A DNA stretch of 64,000 nt from Mucilaginibacter paludis DSM 18603 (GTDB lineage: Bacteria; Bacteroidota; Bacteroidia; Sphingobacteriales; Sphingobacteriaceae): assembly GCF_000166195.2 (NCBI RefSeq), contig NZ_CM001403.1, positions 5,288,432 through 5,352,431 on the forward strand. Direction: 5' to 3'. The notes below the pieces were generated by a model. The model did no database searches and was not told where the DNA came from. It worked only from the letters and a program-made list of their open reading frames with translations. The position numbers and the translations under genes are program-made. Numbering within the stretch: the first letter of the stretch is position 1; each line of letters starts with the position of its first letter. Shown one piece after another: positions 61,934 through 64,000 of the stretch.

Positions 61934-62353
61934 TTTTATCAGTAGCCGTAAACGTTTTGCCATACAAGGTGGGGGTGAATTTTATAGCTTAACAGAGCCT
62001 GCTGCCGTCTAACTTTGCTGTAAATATTCGTTTTTTTTAATATTTATTTGATGTTTTAAAATCTAAGTATTTTAATATATTTAAAAATTTGATAATCAAT
62101 TTTTTATGGGGTTAAATACCCTGCAGGTGGTATGGTTTGACTATCCCTTTTTTGCGTAAACAGAAGGGTTGCCTGAACCTGAGTGTTATTACTCTGCACA
62201 AATGTTGGCCTCTTTATAAAGGATTATGCTTAGCTTTGATTAAGCGGTGTAACTCATCGGCATTATCATCGCAAGCCAATTTAAACCTATGTCCGAGCTG
62301 TATTTTTTCAATGCAGTGTAAATCTGCATTGTTAACACATCTAAAACCTGACT
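61934..62353. other. AT-rich upstream region of the propeller sensor gene
   Basis: A 420-nt gap with very AT-rich DNA around 62.03-62.1 kb. TATGGTTTG near 62.13 kb is close to, but not exactly, a -7 box. No gene, RNA or repeat was recognised. Confidence 0.4.
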
Positions 62354-64000
62354 ATGAAGCATAGTATACTATCTATTGTTATGCAAAAAATAATATCTGT
62401 AATTTTTAACCGCATGGCGGTATCGATTATAGCTATGCTGATTTTGGTACTCTGGTGTTTCATCGGCTACACGCAGACGCCCGATCTGAAGTTTACTGCG
62501 CTCACTACTAAAGATGGCCTTGTGGGTAACATTGTTAACGTTATTGTACAAGACGATGACGGCATTATGTGGCTGGGCACGCCCGAGGGTATGAACAAGT
62601 ACGACGGCAAGCACTTTACCGTTTATAGCCTTGGGCGCAACGAGCGCTCGCTGCTGGGTTCCAGGGAGATCAGCTGCATCTATAAAGATAAGGCTGGTAC
62701 AATGTGGGTTGGAACCATAGGTGCGGGGCTTTATTATTACGACAGGCCTAATGATGTGTTTAAAAAATTCACTTCTGCAATAAAAGGACAGCGACTCAGC
62801 CAGGAGGTTGTTAGCTCCATTTGTGCTGACGAAAAAGGCAAACTTTGGACAGGAACGGTGAATGGCCTGGATGTGGTTGATCCGGTAAACAAAACCATCA
62901 GCCATGTGCGAGTGGGAAGTGGCCATAAGGGCGAAATACCTGTCGGCGCGATTTTATGTGTTTTTAAAGATGACAAGCAGCGCATGTGGGTGGGCACCAT
63001 GGCGGGGCTCTATATGTTCGATACCCCTCATAACAGTTTTATCCACTTGCGGCACAATAATGGCGATGGAAGAAGCCTGGCTTCAGACGGGGTTACCACT
63101 ATCGCACAGGATAAGGCCCGGCACATCTGGGTTGGTACTGCAAACGGGCTTAGCCGCTTGATGGATGATGAAACGCACTTTACAAATTATAAGTATAATG
63201 ATCAGCATGGGCATTCGCTAAGCGGCGATATCGTGTATAGCATAGCTGCCGATGATAAAGATCATATCTGGATTGGAACGGAAGGCGGGCTTGATGTGAT
63301 GGACGTTAATACCGGCCGTTCCGTTACGTACAAACATGACCGCAGAAACCCCTATAGTTTAAATAGTAAGTCAATCCGCAGTATTTATATTGATCCTAAG
63401 GGTATTTACTGGGTAGGTACGTATATGGGGGGCTTAAACAAGTATGATAAAAACCTTACCCTGTTCAACTATATTCAATCTTCTGAATTGGATCCTCACG
63501 GATTAAATTCACCGTTGGTATCCTCTTTTGCGCAAAAAAGCGATCATGAAATGTATGTGGCTACAGACGGCGGAGGACTGAATATTTTTAACGAAAGAAC
63601 AAGTCTTTTTGAACACGTAGACATCCGCCCCCGCGAAAAGATCAATTCGGCAGGGCTTCCCATTCTTTCCATGCAAATGGACAGTAAGCAGCAACTATGG
63701 ATAGGAACTTTCGGGCATGGCCTGTTCAGGCTTAACACCACCAACAACAATTATGTACAGTATACCAGCGGAAACGGGAAAAATAACATCAGCCAGAATA
63801 ACATTTTCTGTTTAAAAGAAGACAGGGGCGGCAAAATATGGATAGGTACCAATGGCTTCGGTGTCAATGTATTCGATCCGAAAATCGATGCTTTTCGTAA
63901 ATTTCTTCCCGGGTATATTCCGGGGAGTGACAACGAGGTGCCCCTGAACGGTTTTATCAGGGCCATTGAAGAAGATGCCGACGGAAATATTTGGATTGGC
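62354..64000 (+). CDS. two-component-system propeller sensor (partial, runs off the window)
   Basis: An open frame from ATG at 62354 to the window end with no stop, at least 549 residues. The N-terminus MKHSILSIVMQKIISVIFNR is followed by a hydrophobic segment (MAVSIIAMLILVLWCF), a signal peptide or anchor. After it come repeated propeller units of the two-component regulator type, each with the pattern D..G..W.GT..GL..Y: DDDGIMWLGTPEGMNKYDGK, GTMWVGTIGAGLYYYD, KGKLWTGTVNGLDVVD, KQRMWVGTMAGLYMFD, ARHIWVGTANGLSRLMDDE, KDHIWIGTEGGLDVMD, GIYWVGTYMGGLNKYDK, QQLWIGTFGHGLFRLN and GGKIWIGTNGFGVNVFD. A histidine kinase, or a hybrid with a response regulator, is expected beyond the window. It may control a carbohydrate locus to the right. 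A start at 62381 is also possible. Confidence 0.88.
   Translation, partial: MKHSILSIVMQKIISVIFNRMAVSIIAMLILVLWCFIGYTQTPDLKFTALTTKDGLVGNIVNVIVQDDDGIMWLGTPEGMNKYDGKHFTVYSLGRNERSLLGSREISCIYKDKAGTMWVGTIGAGLYYYDRPNDVFKKFTSAIKGQRLSQEVVSSICADEKGKLWTGTVNGLDVVDPVNKTISHVRVGSGHKGEIPVGAILCVFKDDKQRMWVGTMAGLYMFDTPHNSFIHLRHNNGDGRSLASDGVTTIAQDKARHIWVGTANGLSRLMDDETHFTNYKYNDQHGHSLSGDIVYSIAADDKDHIWIGTEGGLDVMDVNTGRSVTYKHDRRNPYSLNSKSIRSIYIDPKGIYWVGTYMGGLNKYDKNLTLFNYIQSSELDPHGLNSPLVSSFAQKSDHEMYVATDGGGLNIFNERTSLFEHVDIRPREKINSAGLPILSMQMDSKQQLWIGTFGHGLFRLNTTNNNYVQYTSGNGKNNISQNNIFCLKEDRGGKIWIGTNGFGVNVFDPKIDAFRKFLPGYIPGSDNEVPLNGFIRAIEEDADGNIWIG

Noticed and set aside
1..64000. CRISPR array
   Set aside because: Repeats present are palindromic, dispersed or irregular; no regularly spaced direct repeats with unique spacers and no cas genes were found.

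Overview
The window is a 64 kb piece of a Bacteroidota chromosome, most likely from the Sphingobacteriaceae (Mucilaginibacter/Pedobacter-like). The grounds are three SusC/SusD pairs, an ECF sigma/FecR/STN-type TonB receptor set, a GH92 enzyme, a two-component propeller sensor, many short-leader secreted proteins ending in AQ, TAnnTTTG-type -7 promoter boxes and moderate GC. The genus is inferred from gene content only.

Layout. 0-4.2 kb: OmpA-family porin, a small secreted protein, a trans-sulfuration enzyme (MetZ-like) and an OsmC protein. 4.2-6.8 kb: a repeat cluster in which a complete IS256-family element (4328-5722, 8-bp target duplication) has inserted into an intergenic repeat, next to a REP-associated tyrosine transposase (RAYT) gene bounded by a 42-bp inverted repeat. 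6.8-12.4 kb: a frameshifted GH92 gene, ruvB, a 34-bp-inverted-repeat MITE-like element, a family 2 glycosyltransferase, a DUF4350-like secreted protein and tRNA-Arg(UCU). 12.4-15 kb: accessory DNA with a decayed second RAYT, another gene remnant and REP hairpins.

15.1-20.9 kb (minus strand) is the most striking block: a six-gene run whose first three genes are a Family 2A encapsulin shell, a cysteine desulfurase with a ~190-residue N-terminal cargo extension and a serine O-acetyltransferase. This is the known core of a sulfur-storing nanocompartment. Here it continues into a CPA2 cation/proton antiporter, a periplasmic TlpA-like thioredoxin and a small secreted protein. Immediately upstream on the same strand lies a SusC-SusD-sulfatase set (21.1-27.3 kb). 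A similar ATCTATA/TATAGAT inverted motif sits just upstream of a possible -7 box in both promoters, suggesting that organosulfate uptake and sulfur storage may be co-regulated.

27.9-32.7 kb: a secreted protein with a possible LRAT/NlpC-like cysteine-peptidase fold, a short-chain dehydrogenase, a PhyH-type dioxygenase and an S10 carboxypeptidase. 33.2-43.2 kb: a probable muropeptide uptake and MurNAc salvage locus (AnmK, SusC, SusD, a serine hydrolase fused to the C-terminal part of a GH3 enzyme, MurQ, GH18). 43.5-51.6 kb: ECF sigma, FecR, STN-SusC, SusD and a TlpA/DUF4369 protein. 51.7-58.6 kb (minus strand): heme oxygenase, a bacteriophytochrome photosensor without a kinase domain, and a giant CheB-CheR-PAS-histidine kinase, coupled by two identical 8-nt overlaps. 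59-64 kb: an M16 peptidase and the start of a propeller-type sensor that runs off the window.

No CRISPR array, prophage, rRNA or replication origin was seen.
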